NCBI GenBank assembly: GCA_026413225.1
Contig: CM048557.1
Span: forward strand, 68,128,987 to 68,192,986
DNA: 64,000 bases
From: Otis tarda
Lineage: Eukaryota; Chordata; Aves; Otidiformes; Otididae
Reading direction: 5' to 3'
The notes beneath the pieces are model-generated. The model was not told where the DNA came from. It ran no database searches and saw nothing but the letters and a program-made list of their open reading frames with translations. The translations under genes and the position numbers were made by a program. This document shows, in pieces, positions 1 to 12,800 of this stretch. Within the stretch, counting starts at the first letter, position 1. Each line of letters begins with the position of its first letter.

Positions 1-1404
1 TGGGACTGGGCACCATGTCCTGCAGGGTGCAAGCAGGATTCAGGCTGAGCTTTCAGCAGAGAGGACGCGTATAGAGTCTGCAGAGGACCCAGCCAGCTTT
101 CTGGGATGCAGATGCAGTGGGAGTTGCTTACAAGAAACTCTCCTGGGAATGCTGCGGACAGCGCTGTGGTTTGGATGAAAGCGGTTCTGCCTTCAAAGTT
201 TGCATGAAGGGAAAGTCACCAGCAGCTTTGATCTGGACTGACATCCTGGGAATAAACAGGAAAGCTCAGGGAGATTTGTTGTTGTTATGGTTGATGATGG
301 TTTGGGGTTTCTTTTAGGCTCCCCAGCAGTTAGATCAGCTGGAGGAGGAACCTGGGAGAATCCGTGGATGAGACTCTGCCTTTTCCTGAGCCAGTGGCCA
401 AACCTTGGCTGACTGCATGCAGCCAAGCCTTCACCATGTGTTTCTTGAATCATTTGATAACAATCTTGGTACATGGAGGCAGCCACAGGCAGATTCTCAA
501 CAGAGATTATGAATTGTTTGAGGTCAGGGCCTTTGCTCTGTGATCAGTGAGATCCCACCAAAGACTCCCAGGCCAGATGTGACCTGTGGAATGACTCCAG
601 TCTGCTTTCCCTGCTGCGGCCTCAGAGAGGTCGGAGAACGGCTGCGTTGGTGGATCTGGAGATCCTTTCTCTCTGCTGCTGAGGGAGCCTCAGCTGCAGG
701 CAGGGCTACCAGGGGAGCTGGAAGACCTAAAGAGATGGAGGTCCCTGGGCTCTCAGCTATGGCCAGGATGAGGGAGGATACACCAGTGCAAGAGGCAGAG
801 GTCTGGATCAGGAAGAAGAGTTTGAGCTGTGCAGGACTGAGAATAAAACATGGAGTATGGCTTTAGGGCAATCTCTCAGCTCCTCGAGAAGGGCCGGTGC
901 TCCTGTCTGCTCTCTGGGGTGGAGCTTTCTTCCTAAGAGCTGAGAAGCCAAGGCCAGCTGTCTGAGGCATGAATCACCTGCTCTAGAGGCACATTTTGGG
1001 TTGCAGAACCGGGTCCAACTTTTTATGCCAATTCTTTGCGCAAAATGGCACTGAGAATAGGCTGTATGAGACCAAGCGCGAGGGAATGGAGGAGGCTGGA
1101 GACTGGAATGACCCTGTGAATCATCCAGTAACAGATGTTCAGCAGATCAGCACAAAATTAAGTTTATAGCCCTCCAAGTGTTTTCCCTTTGTTGAGAGAT
1201 ACAATCTAGCAAGCGATAAAGAGAAGCATCTCTGGCTGAACCGAACACATTTTCTGCTCTTGCAGCAAGAGCGTGCCATTCTCACTGTCACTGGGCCTGC
1301 CTGCTGCAGCTCTCGTTTTCCTGAGCAAGGTGTGAATTTGTGGAAGCAGCAGCCCTGGGACGGAAGAAGAGGAAGTATTGTGGGTTTGTTTAGTGAGGGG
1401 GGGC

Positions 1405-2535
1405 CTACGGTGGCAGCTTCTGTAGGAAACTGCTAGAAGTCGCTCCCCTTTGTTCAGTGGACTCGGCCGGGCCTAGGGCGGGCCTGCTGCTGACCAAGGC
1501 CGAGCCGATTGGTAGCAGAATGTTCCATGATAACGCCGCTGCGATAAGGTATTTAAGAAGGGGAAAACAGAAAAAAAAAAAAGAGAAGAGATGATGTGAA
1601 GAAGCTGAGCGGGGGCAGAGGCGCAGAGGGGGAGGCACAGGCCTCGTGGGCCTTGCAGGCCTCACCCTCTGGCCTCTCGCCGGGCAGCCGACTGGGCCCG
1701 ACTCGGCCCGGCCCGGCTGCAAGAAGTGGAGAGGAGATGAGCTGGATGATGTGAAGAGATTCTGAGAGGCGTCTGCCTGCCTGTTGTGAAGAACTTTTCT
1801 TGTGAGAGAAACGGCTGCAGACGCCAAGGTCAGTGAAGAAGGAGGGGGAGGAGTAATGTGGCTCCTGGCCAAGATTCCCCTGCAGCCTGTGGTGATGACC
1901 ATGGTGGAACTGGTTGTCCCGCTGCAGCCCATGGAGGCCCATGGAGGAGCAGAGATCTACCCGCAGCCCGTGGAGGACCCCACACCGGGGAAGGTGGATG
2001 CCTGAAGGAGGCTGTGGCCCGTGGAGGCCCCGCTGGGGCAGCCGTTCTGGAGAGACTGCACCCCATGGAAGAGATGACCCACGCCGGAGCAGTTTCACAA
2101 AGGACTGTGGCCCGTGGGTGGGACCCCACAACAGAGCACGGGAGGAATGTGAGGAGTTCTTTCCCCGACTATGAAGCAGGGGCGTAAAACATCGTGTGAT
2201 GAACTGACCATGACCCCCATTCCCTCTTCGCCCCTGTGCCGCTCAGTGGGGGGAAGGAGGTAGAGATAATGTTAGGCTCAGGACGAGGGAGGGGTGGGGA
2301 CAGGTTATCTTGTTCCCTGTCTCATTCTCCTGCTAGTTTTAGTTATAAATGAATAGTTTTCCCCAAGTCGAGTCTGTTTTGCCCGTAACTGTAACTTTAA
2401 GGATTTCTCCCTGTCCTTATCTCAAACCTTGAGCTGTTTTTCTTATATTATCTCTCCCTGTTCTCTCGGAGAGTGGGGGGAGTGAGAGAGAGACTGTATA
2501 GTCTGGTCCCGATCCGGGCTGAACTACGATAGGAA
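1405..2535 (+). mobile_element. LTR-like GC-rich block (possible solo LTR of an old endogenous retrovirus)
   Basis: A sharply bounded GC-rich block in an otherwise AT-leaning intron. It carries promoter-like signals in order: an inverted CCAAT box (ATTGG, 1508-1512), a TATTTAAG box about 40 bp later (1550-1557), then an A-run and a purine-rich stretch, a GC-rich transcribed-like part with many near-repeats around CCCATGGAGG (1930-2070), and an AT-rich tail with TATAAAT near 2345. This arrangement looks like the U3-R-U5 of a long LTR, and I see no gag, pol or env reading frame beside it, so it would be a solo LTR. Exact TG...CA ends and a target-site duplication were not found, so the limits are approximate. 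It could instead be another repeat family or an intronic CpG-rich promoter. Confidence 0.35.
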
Positions 2536-2869
2536 GTGAAGGTGAGACAGTGCTGAGCATTTCTTAGGTGTGTCACCACCCTTTTTTGCAAAGAAGAGAG
2601 GAAACCATTATCTAAGATGTGCGATATACTGTGGTGAAAAACAGTTCTGCTTCCTTCTTCTGTGCTTGTGGAGTCTTCTTAACCAATGACTTCCAAAGAC
2701 AGGAGTCTGAAGTTGTGGTTCAAAGGTATGAAAATCACCTGGGTGATTTAGCAATATCTGTTCATGGAACCTAAATCTGAAGTAAGGATTTAGGAGTCCG
2801 TTCTGTGATGCTGTCCAGGTAGTTGTTTTCCACTCCGTATTGGATTCCTCCTCATGAAGTGCAGCACTG

Positions 2870-2930
2870 TAGAATCATAGAATAGTTTGGGTTGGAGGGA
2901 CCTTTAAAGGTCATTTAGTCGAACCCCCAG
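2870..2930 (-). mobile_element. CR1 LINE, short 3'-end fragment
   Basis: Begins with AGAATCATAGAAT, the reverse complement of the CR1 3' tail, followed by the typical GTTTGGGTTGGAGGGACC and TTTAAAGGTCATTTAGTC blocks. Only about 60 bp remain, so this is a heavily 5'-truncated copy on the minus strand. Confidence 0.8.
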
Positions 2931-5859
2931 CTTCATGCATAACTTACTTGTCTTTCATCTGGTAGCCTTTGGACCTGCTCTTCAAGTGAGCTATTTCTAA
3001 TTCCAGTCCTGTCCTCCAAATAATTAGATGCTTAAGGGATTCTTGATTTTTCTTGTTCCCTGTAGCCTGGTGATTTGTCTTGTCTTTGTAAGACCCTAGG
3101 ACAGAGATTGTTGCTGTTGCTCATTTTGGTAGCACCTAAAATCGCAGAACAGTAGGATCCTGTGTTCCTCTTTCACCTTTCTTCCCATCTAGCAGCTCAG
3201 CAGTGATCACAGGGCTGAACACTCTGTTGCTGAGTTACTCAACTCCTGAAACTACTGCTTCTTCAGTAATTAATAATATGGTGCAGAGTGGGATAGGAGA
3301 ATGATCGTCCTGTACAAAATGTTCCTCAGGCCAACTGGGGCTTCTTTGGAGATCATGGTCACTTGTGGTACATAATCCCCCAAGGTAGGATCCAAATACT
3401 CGTATTTTGGAGACCTTAGAGCAGCCTTGCTGCTCAGTTTTAACAACACATCCAAGCCCTGTTTCTATGTCATTATTTTTCAGAGTTGGGCAAGACGCGA
3501 GCTTATGTGGTAACAGATGATGAGAACCAGCCACACTGGATCAGAGGTGTGAAATAAATCCAGGGGCAGGCTTTTAATTTGAGATCTTATTTCAGAGCCT
3601 GGCGAATGACAGAAACCATTTCTGCTCTCGTGGAGTGTTTTGACAACTCCTGACCGAGTGGAATTGCAGACCCTTAGCTCCGTGCTGCCGCTTGCTTTTT
3701 CTGTACATGAGTTTGACAGAAGGCAGACCAGCAGCAAACTCCTCACGTGAGCTGCAAAGCAGAACCTAAAATGAGGGTTGCAGAAGACGGTCCAGTGGGA
3801 TGCCAAGGGACAGGGGGTAGGAACGCGTGCTAAGGTCACCTCCGCCTTCACCCTTGGCTGTGGAGATGTCTTGCCTGTCCCCGGCAGGCGCATTTCTAAC
3901 CTATGATTAAAATCCTTCCACAGCTTCTCTGCCAAAAAGACTCAGCTGTGCTTGTTTCTCAGAAGCTGGTTTTAATACCTAGGCCAGCCTCCCTACCTGG
4001 GGATGGGTTGCTGCTTGTCTTTGCCCAGCTGGCAGCAGAGAGGGATCTCACTTTCACCTCTGGAGCAGACTTTACATATTGTTAGATGTTATTGTTTCTT
4101 TCTTCCCAGCAATTTCCAATCAAAAGAAACTCAGTTCTTTGGATTTTTCCTCAGGAGGCATGTCTTCCAAACTTCTCCCAGCTCCAGATTGTCTCTCCTT
4201 TGCTTACACCTTCAAAAAACATGTTTTCCAACCTGACTTGCTGGGAGGTCTCACCAGGACAGAATAAAAGAGCATAATTTTTCCTCCTGTATCTTGCAGA
4301 CACTGTTGAGAGTTCATTCCAGAATGAGCTTTGCCCTTTTCTGCAGCACTGATGGTATCTGTGCACCCTACTTCTCGTTGCAGGATGTTGCTGTTATTGT
4401 GCTTTGCCCTTCAAATTGCTCTGCCCCTCTGGGCTCGGGATCATTTGCAGACTGGATGTGTGTGTTTTATTCCATCAGCGAGGCTTTTAATGAAAACAGT
4501 GATCAGAATCAAACCAGGACAGACAGAGAAGAAAGCTTGGCTGTATTCCTCTGCCGTATTCTTGAGAAATCCTCATCACCTGCACTGACCCTGGTTTCTG
4601 AAGGACACCTTGTGCTGGTCTGCCTCCATGTGTGTGCTTGTCTCTAGGTTTCATCCCGTCTTTCCCACGTAACTCTTGACTCCTATTCAAATAAATTTAG
4701 GGAAGGCATGAAGATTTCTGAGATACGGCATTCTTGCAGTGGGCATGGACGATGTGTGGCCTGAGGACTGTACGCAGCCCTGTTGTCCTTGGTCAAGCCT
4801 GCAAGTAGAAGGCAGGTTAGGTGAGGCTGGCAACCAAAGGGTGGTGGCTAGTGAAGCTGATGCTGGTTCACCTGCCAGCTGGTTAGCACAGGTTTAGCTG
4901 TGGACCAACAGCAGCATGTGCTGGTCATCGCCCAACCTGCAGATGAAAGAAAGGCTGATACGGACACACTGGAGCTGCAGGCAGTGAGTCTTGGCCTCAT
5001 GGGCATGCAGAGAACCAACCTTCATTTGTTTCACTGCTTGCAAATCCCTTGGGTTTGTCGCTTTGGTGAGATCCATAGAAAGCTTTTTTTTTAGTAATGA
5101 CTGCTGGACTGACTGCTCTGTGATTCCTGAGTGCTCTCCCTTTCCCTCTCTGTTACCTGTGACACCGAAAGCTCTTTCTTAAGGTCCTAAAGGTAGCTGC
5201 TAGTGGCTTGGAGATGAGCAGCTGGCATAGGGTAGGGTGAATGCCATCAGACTGCCACCCTGTATTACATCTGTCTTGCTTAAGTCGCCTTTAACAGCTC
5301 CGTGCTTTAGGTAAAAGAGACACTGTTCAATGCTGGGCACCTTAATAAATGAAAAAGCCTTGAATGCATCAGCCTTCTCCATGCCAAGCTTTATCTTCCC
5401 TCTTTCCTGTGAGTGAGCGCCTGCGTAGTTTCTTTGTCTTGGCCTTATTCCTAAGGTATTTCCAGTACCTTTCCTTATGCCTTTTACGCTCCTGGACAGT
5501 TGCCTCAGGGTTTCATGGTGTCCCTTTGATTAACCAGCCAGATGTGGTTGTCTCTGGGAATTTTCTTCTGAGAAGTGCAAACTACCACTTCCCTGAGTTT
5601 ATTCTCTCCGTGGTCTGTAGTTTGGATCAATCCACACCTGCTGGGGTATTTAATAAATTCACCGGCTGGAAATAGTTACTGTTATGCTCAAAAGCTTAAG
5701 GCATATCCATGAATGATTTCAAGAAGGAGATAGCCTGTCCTCAAAGGGTTTGTGTATTCAGGGCTGGATTTTGACATCCTGCCCCCAACAAAGCAGCATT
5801 TGACTCCAGGAATGATCCAGCAGCTTCTCAGCGGTCGCCCACCTGGGTTCACTCCATGT

Positions 5860-6520
5860 AGAATCATAGAATCATAGAATCATAGAATGGTTAGAGTTGG
5901 CAGGGACCTTCAAAGGTCATCTAGTCCAACCCCCCTGTAAGAAGCAGGGACATCCCTGACTAGATCAGGTTGCTCAGAGCCTCATCCAGCCTGGCCTTGA
6001 ACATTTCCAGGGATGGGGCATCCACCACCTCTCTGGGCAACCTGGGCCAGTGCTCTACAACTCTCATTGTAAAAAATTTTTTTCTAATATCTAATCTAAA
6101 CCTACCTCCTTCTAATTTAAACCCATTACCCCTTGTCCTATCACAACAGGCCCTGCTGAACAGCTTCTCCCCATCTTTCCTGTAGGTCCCTCTTGAGGTA
6201 TTGGAAGACTGCTCTCAGGTCTCCACGGAGCCTCCTCTTCTCCAGGCTGAACAGCCCTAACTCTCTCAGCCTGTCCTCATAGGAGAGGTGCTCCAGCCCT
6301 CTGATCATCTTCATGGCCCTCCTCTGGACCCTTTCCAACTGGTCCATGTCCTTCTTGTGCTGGGGACTCCAGAACTGGACACAGTACTCCAGGTGGGGTC
6401 TCACCAGGGCAGAGTAGAGGGGCAGAATCACCTCCCTCGACCTGCTGGCCACGCTCCTCTTGATGCAGCCCAGGATGCGGTTGGCCTTCTGGGCCGCAAG
6501 GGCGCATTGCCCGCTCATGT
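5860..6520 (-). mobile_element. CR1 LINE, 5'-truncated copy with end of the reverse transcriptase ORF
   Basis: The left end has three tandem CATAGAAT octamers (from 5863), which are the CR1 3' terminal repeat on the minus strand. Reading leftward from 6518 to 6141 there is an open frame of 125 codons that matches the C-terminal part of CR1 ORF2, with segments such as [30 protein letters not shown] and [20 protein letters not shown]. The element is truncated at its 5' end near 6520, so it has no endonuclease or core polymerase motifs and cannot be autonomous. The frame is intact for its length, which suggests a fairly young insertion compared with other copies in the window. Confidence 0.93.
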
Positions 6521-6700
6521 TGAGCCTAACATGTACGTGCAGTGTGTTAGGATCCAGCCCTGTAGAATGCGCTCCAAAGCAAATAGGGGTTCTGGCAGCG
6601 TTAATATGCGATAATATCCAAAGAAGCTCACAAAAAAGTTCTCTTTTTCAACCATTTTTTTTTTTGCATGTTATTTATAGGTATTTGTTTTCCACTTTAG

Positions 6701-6869
6701 GAACTCAGGGGGTTTTGCTCTCTCGAGTAAACTGCTGGGACTGGCCTGGCGTTTGCGCAAAGGAGAACGTCACTCAGTTTCCTACCATGAAGATTTACGA
6801 GAAGGGAGAGCGATCAGTGATGTACAATGGCATGTGGGGAACCGAAGAGCTGACCAGCTTCATCATGCT
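6701..6869 (+). CDS. TXNDC16: TXNDC16 exon (thioredoxin-fold second half)
   Basis: Acceptor TTTCCACTTTAG just before 6701 and donor GTGAGT at 6870. The first two bases GA finish a glycine codon started in the previous exon, and the exon ends with CT. The protein contains NCWDWPGVC and [10 protein letters not shown], where the proline is at the place of the conserved cis-proline of thioredoxin folds. The part that would hold a CXXC site is in the earlier exon and cannot be judged here. Confidence 0.95.
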
Positions 6870-9800
6870 GTGAGTGTCCCCCCGCAAGAAGACTGGCATA
6901 TCTGCTAGGTGATCATCATGGCCTGTGTAACGGAACTCTGTTTCGGAAAAATAATGTCAGATCTGGTTGTAGACCTGGTTTGGAAATTAGCTTAGTAACT
7001 TCTTGTGCTTTTCAATGTTAGGGAACATCTGTTCTTGCACAATGCATCCATCCGTTGTCCCTGTCCCTCTCTCTTTGCTGGAATTCCTTCTCTGTTATTT
7101 TTAATGGGGGTCTCAGAGCAACCAGTTTGGCTCAGGGCTGTTCCCTCTTCCCCATAACCAGCTCCGGTGCCTTTCTGTGACTGGGCATTGCCTTTCCTTC
7201 CCAGGCGACTGATTTTTGTCTCTGATGAGGCGTAACGGTTGTCGTATTAGGTTGGGGTGTTGTTATAATAAGGGTTGAGATTACCTTTTTGTCTCTTCAT
7301 CCCAAAAGTGAAGAAGGCGGCAGCCCACGTTGTTGCTTTGCCTTTCCCTAGGAGCCGAGTTTCCTGCCCTCTGAAGCTGGCCACGATTGAGGAAGCAGAA
7401 GGATATTTAAGAGGAGAGTTTCCACCGGAGCTGTCATCCTATCAGCACACATCGATTCTGGGAGTATTTAGCACAGCCATGAGTGAAGGTCAGTGTGGTA
7501 TTTGTGGGTAAAGCACTCAGCTTCATTCCTGATGGGAGAGGGATGATTCCAGGTGCTTGCAAGTTCCTCTGTGTTTCATTTTCCCTAAGCGTGGCACCAC
7601 CCTTATTATTTTTGTAAGCAGAAGACCACAGGTGATTCCAGATGTGGCACCTAAGGTCTGTGTCCTGGCTCAGAGGACATTCAGCTGCCAGGCATGTTTG
7701 CTACACCCAGTGTGGCAGCATCTGACAGCCCACAGAGACTGAGACATCGTGCTTGGCGCAGTACAACACAACAGTGCCCTTGGTGACCTGTGTCTGCAAA
7801 GAAATTTTCCAGATGTCCAGTCTGAACTTAGCAAGCCACGATTTGTGTGCTGCTTGTACCTATTGTAACTCCTGCCTCTTACCATGAAGACTTTGGCTCC
7901 ATCCTCTTTACAACTCCCCTTCAAAGTAGTTGTAGGCTGCCATTAAATCCCCTCTTAGCCTCTGACTGAACAAGGCCAGATCCATCAGCTTTTTTAAAAA
8001 AAAAAGCAAAGCAGCAATAAAGTAAAATACAGATTTCTTACATCAAAAGGAATGAAATGTGAATAACTCAATGAAATCCACTTGTGGACTTTGAAATAGG
8101 TGGGCACAGCCCCGGAGTGGTGGCATCAGCTAGAAACGCTAAGCAAAGTTGCTGGAAGGAGTATTCTGAACGTGTTTGAATTTATCTCCAAAGCTGTTGC
8201 TCCAGTATAGTTCGTTGCATGCCGTGGCTGTGCTCCAGTGTCCATTAGGTTTCCACAGCCTTTCTGAAAGACGGGAAAATTGACCGGAGAGCCACAGTGA
8301 TTTTTTGTGTGACCATCATATACGTTAAAAGGGAGAGGGAATGAAGTCCATCTGGAAAGGGAACATCATGTCGTGCTTCAGTCAAATTCACAGTGGAGAG
8401 CTAGGACCTTCCAACCCCACAATCTCTCCGTTACCCTGGGAATTACTGCGGTGAAAAAGGGAGACTTTTCTGATCTTTGTGAAGATAAACATGTCAGACT
8501 CTTTTTTTCATTTTGAAGCTACGTTGTGCCTGTAAAGTTTGGTTAAGTGCAAATCAAGCTACTTTCTTAGGAAGTCCAGAGAGTCTCCAGGGGTAAGAAC
8601 AAAATAAAATGTCTGGCACCAACCCGAAAACACGTCTAGGTTGTGTTCACCGAGCCAACTGACAGCTAGTACGCCTGCCTTCTTCTGGAGGGCGAGTCTG
8701 TTAAACATAGCAGAAAATCTTCTTCATCTCAAAAAACTTCTTGATCTCTTTAGCCCATTTCTGCCTGGTTTTCATCAGCTGAGCTGCAAAATCTCCCTTC
8801 TGTTCCACATATTCCTCTCTCTGCAGTAGTGGAGCCTGGATTAACCCCATGATAGGACCTCAGGCAACACGGGGACGATGAGAGGGGTTCGTGGAAGGAA
8901 CCTGCCTGGATCTGGCCGGACGTGCGAGCTCAGACTCTTCCCTGTATAGAAGTTAATTTCCTTCCGTGCGAACAAGAGTCTTAGAGTTCCAGACTGCTCT
9001 GTGCAGAGCCCACAGGATTGCCTCTTCCCTCAGGGCACGCTCAGTTTGCAATCTGGAATGGCATCTGCAGTCTGGGGTAACTCAGCCGCAGATGCCAAGG
9101 GAGATGAAGTACGCGATGCTTTCACCACCCGTAACCTGCAGGGTTTTCGAGCGTCGTGCAGAACAACCTGAGGGAACAGAAAACTGGAGCCAGCTGTTCT
9201 GGCACCAAACCCAGGCCGGAGTCAGGGAAACCACATTGCTGCTGTTATCAGCCTGCAGACTTACCTGGAATTTCCAGTGATTTTCTCACGGCAAGAATTC
9301 CTGCTGTAACCTGAACCAGCAACGTGCCGTGTCATTGCCATTTCTAGTTAAGTGAAACAGAGCAACGAGATGTCCAATTAAATAAAGCCCTGGATTTTTT
9401 CCAGCACTTAGTGAAGAAGTGTTAAGAAGCCCTTCAGTAGGTATGTGCTAAGAAAAGCTTTGTTGGAAAAATCATAATTAAAATTTATTACAAAGAGCTG
9501 AATGGTATCACTAGGGCGATGAACGAGCATTTTCCTGGAAACTTGGAGACCTTATAGGAGAGAAATTTGTTTGCTATGCAGAAACTAGAAGCATACTTGG
9601 AAGTAAAACTCTGTCCTAAACCCTGCAGCAAATGTTTAAAAATACACCTGTCTTCTGCACAGCTCTGGTACCATCGTAGGTCTTGCCAGCGTTGGTGTAA
9701 ACCAAGTGAAGAAGGCATGGAAAGATGCTCCAGGTGCTGCTGGAGGGTATGGTTGCATGAGATGCCTTCTGCTAGAGAGGTAAGGGGTGATGCTCAGATC

Positions 9801-12800
9801 CTGCCGCCGAAAACTCTACAGGAGCTGCAGACCCTTCCTCATCTGTCAATTTTATTCCTTCTTGTTCCCAAATCCCACAGTGAAGCTGGGCTTGTGCAAT
9901 TCACGGCAGCTGTCGTGGAAGGCAGCCGGGATTCCGGCTCTAGGTATGTGCTGCAGCGCGTGATCAGGCCCCGCAGGGAATTAAAACCGTGCTCTCAGTG
10001 GGAACTCATTTTCTAGGGATTTTTTAAATAGCTTCTTTAGAAGTGCTTCGTGTCCGTGTGAATTTGGGAGTTTCTTGCACAGAGCTAAGAGACCGTCACT
10101 GTGAGCTGCTGAGAAATGAAGACTGGTGTGTGATTCTGGGTCTGGCACAATTCCCAAAATAGGGAACATTTTGGAAGTGTGGTAGGGAGGGAAGATCTCA
10201 TCAGGAATGACCCTGGTGAAAGGAGTAAGCCTGGACTCTGCTGAAGGTTGTCCTGATTTAAGAGAAAATTTGTGCAGCCAGGGACACTGCGGGGCAGCAC
10301 TTCAACACAGGCTTAGGTCTTGAGTGAGACTTTAAAGTTAAATGCCTGTAGAAATGCTCTCCTGAGGAAGTTTGAATGTGAGCCTGCTCTTTCAGTGTCA
10401 GGCTGTGTCCTTTAGCGGCATGCTCACGGCGTGCTGGAACACGGACAAGCTCACAAAGGGTTTGCTGGTGAAGTTCTCTCGGTGATCCTTATCAGCTGGT
10501 CCTATGGGTTGCTTTTCTTTCGACGCTGATAAAATCAAGTAACCAAAGACCAAAGAGCTGGAAACCAACGTCAAACCCATCCAATGGTGGTGGTTTCTCT
10601 ACATCACAAGATAAACCAGCCAAGCTGTGTCATCAGCTTTGTTGTACGTGTGTTGTTTCCTACAATGTCTGAACCCTCCATGAGCCACTCCTTTAAGGAT
10701 CTAACCTTCCATTTGGAGAGGAAACCAGTGTAAAGGAAAGTTTGTGGTCCCTCTGGTTCCAGGGGAACACAGTGGAAAATACGGCTTTGAGTGTAGCCGG
10801 AAAGCAGGAGGCAAAGAACCAAAAACTGACCAGTTGTGAGCCAGCCTCGGTCTACTGAGGTCTGAGTCACCGGTCCCAAGAGCTTGGGCTGGCTATTTGT
10901 GATCTGACGGTGAACATTATGAGGAACACTAAATAGCATCTGAGTGAGATCGTATTTACGTTATAAAGCAACATATACCATGGCTGTATCTGAGATGTAA
11001 CTTGAACTCTTGGTAAAACCTGACTTCTCTAAAAGAGTGTGATTTCTCACTCTCCTTAAGTTGGAAAGGCCTTTTTTTTCCTTGCTTTCAGTTGCTCAAC
11101 ACAAAGGGGGAAGGGTGGGAGTGTTGAAATCTGGCCTGTTTTCACCCTACCTTTGGCAGCGGCGGTTTTGATCTCTGCTCTATAACTGTATTTTACAAGC
11201 TCACGGAAGCTCATGGACGCAGCTGCCTAAAACTGAGGATGTTTTCTAAGGGCATAAACCAGCTCTGGAGTCAGCTTCATTTTGGGGCTCTGCTCTCAGT
11301 CTCCCAGCACGGATAGATTGAGCTCTGATGGATCAAGAGAGGCCCAACCAGGTTCTTTCCTCCTCATCCTCTACCTGAGCTTGCCGTCTCAGTAAGGGGA
11401 GCGGTGGAGCCCAGCAGCTCCTGCACGTGGGTTTATGCTGAGCTGCGACGGCAGAGGTGCTGCCCTCTCTTTGCAGCCGCACAAAGCGGTGAAGCACGCC
11501 GTGCCTGCAAGGAATTTAGCTTTTTGATCCTCCCCATCCTAACTGGATGCCTGCAACAGCCCCTGCCTGCTCTGAGGAACTGGATAAAACCAGAAGGCGC
11601 TTGGGGGAGAGGCTGGTTTGTCTGCTGGGCACTTAGCACTACTCCAGTTAAGTCATCAGTAATTTCCAAAAGGTCACTGGGATTTATAAGGTTGCTATTT
11701 AGGCGTATAATTGGTCTCCTGTTTCTAAGAACACTTATGGACTTTGAGTCCTTAAAGACATTTAATTTTCCATCAGTGGCCTCTGTCATGCAGATCTTGG
11801 AAACTCCATGCCGATGGCTGAAGAGCAAACACTGTTCTCATAATAGGAACTTTCTGATCCTTTCGGCTGCTGCCAACTCCTCCTCCCGTAGCCTGCAGGC
11901 CCTGAGACGCATCCATTTCTCATGAGCCTCTCATCGTAGTTTTGTTCTCAACTGACAGCTTGCTCTGGGAGGCTGTTATGTATGCAGTCAGCGATTTGGT
12001 TTCCAGGAGGAAGCTGACACTTCTCTTTCTGTTGTTTATGTTTGTCTCTCTTGTCTTTTTTACAGCCAGGGAAGCTTTCAAAGAGGCAGGAAACGTCTTA
12101 AGTGGCCACGTAACGATGGGGATGTATTTTGAAGATGATGTCTTGGCTTTGTAAGTTGTTTCTCTTTTTCTTTGGTGAGAATTCAAACCGATCTGCATTT
12201 CGCGAAAGCTGATGCCTAGAGCAAGCGTCACTGGCCACGCTGAGTGTTCAGCAGCAGTTCTAAGCAGCTACGGGTGACTTAGTCCAGTATGGAGACTGGT
12301 CAGGACACAGCCAAAGGGAGGTGTAGCCCTGGCTTTGCCGCTGATTTGCAGCCTATCCATGGTCAAATCATTTAGCTCTGTTGAAATGAGCTGAAATCTC
12401 CCTTCCTGCTATTCACTCTGGGTGTTTTCAGTCCTCCAGCTGTGCCAGCCCCCCTGCATCTGTTGGGTTCCTCCTACAAACGGGACCCAACTTTTATGGA
12501 GGAAAACACAGGCTGAAAAAAATGATACCCTCTAGCTAGGATCAGTGTGTGAGGAAGGAAAAACAGTTCTGCCCTTCCCCTTCTCTTTCCATCAGGAAGA
12601 AATGATGAATTGTTACTGGTCTTCCTCTTTCTGCAGTCCCTTCTCCTTGCTCTGATGGTTGCCTCCAGTTGCCAAGAGCAGCCAAAAGAGAGGCTACTCG
12701 TGACTACTTGCAGGCTTTCTTGGCTAGCATTGGAGTGGGCATTGTGTCTGGGTGCTGGAAAATGCTTTGAAAGCCCTGAAATAAATGCTGTCTTTCCGAG

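Larger units (their letters stand above)
1..6700 (+). other. TXNDC16: Intron of TXNDC16 (3' part), no confident exon
   Basis: The first recognisable TXNDC16 exon begins at 6701 with a codon that needs one base from an earlier exon, so everything to its left is intron up to at least the previous exon. I read this stretch for the thioredoxin-fold segment that should precede it in the protein and did not find it; it probably lies left of the window. The intron holds an LTR-like GC-rich block (about 1405-2535) and CR1 fragments at 2870-2930 and 5860-6520. One short splice-compatible open segment at 3484-3546 is discussed as a finding. The rest is ordinary AT-leaning intron with no other feature I can support. 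Confidence 0.7.

Noticed and set aside
1553..2187. Open frames of 100-190 codons in the 1.4-2.5 kb block, both strands
   Set aside because: They overlap each other in several frames, have no family similarity I recognise, and lie in a likely repeat element. No retroviral gag, pol or env character is visible.
4294..4647. A frame with VFYSISEAFNENSDQ as the missing TXNDC16 exon
   Set aside because: There is an acceptor-like TTTGCAG before it, but similarity to the expected thioredoxin strand is only three or four residues and no donor of the required phase follows.
6141..6518. A reverse transcriptase gene at 6.1-6.5 kb as a host gene
   Set aside because: It is the end of CR1 ORF2 in a truncated LINE copy, confirmed by the adjoining CR1 tail octamers.
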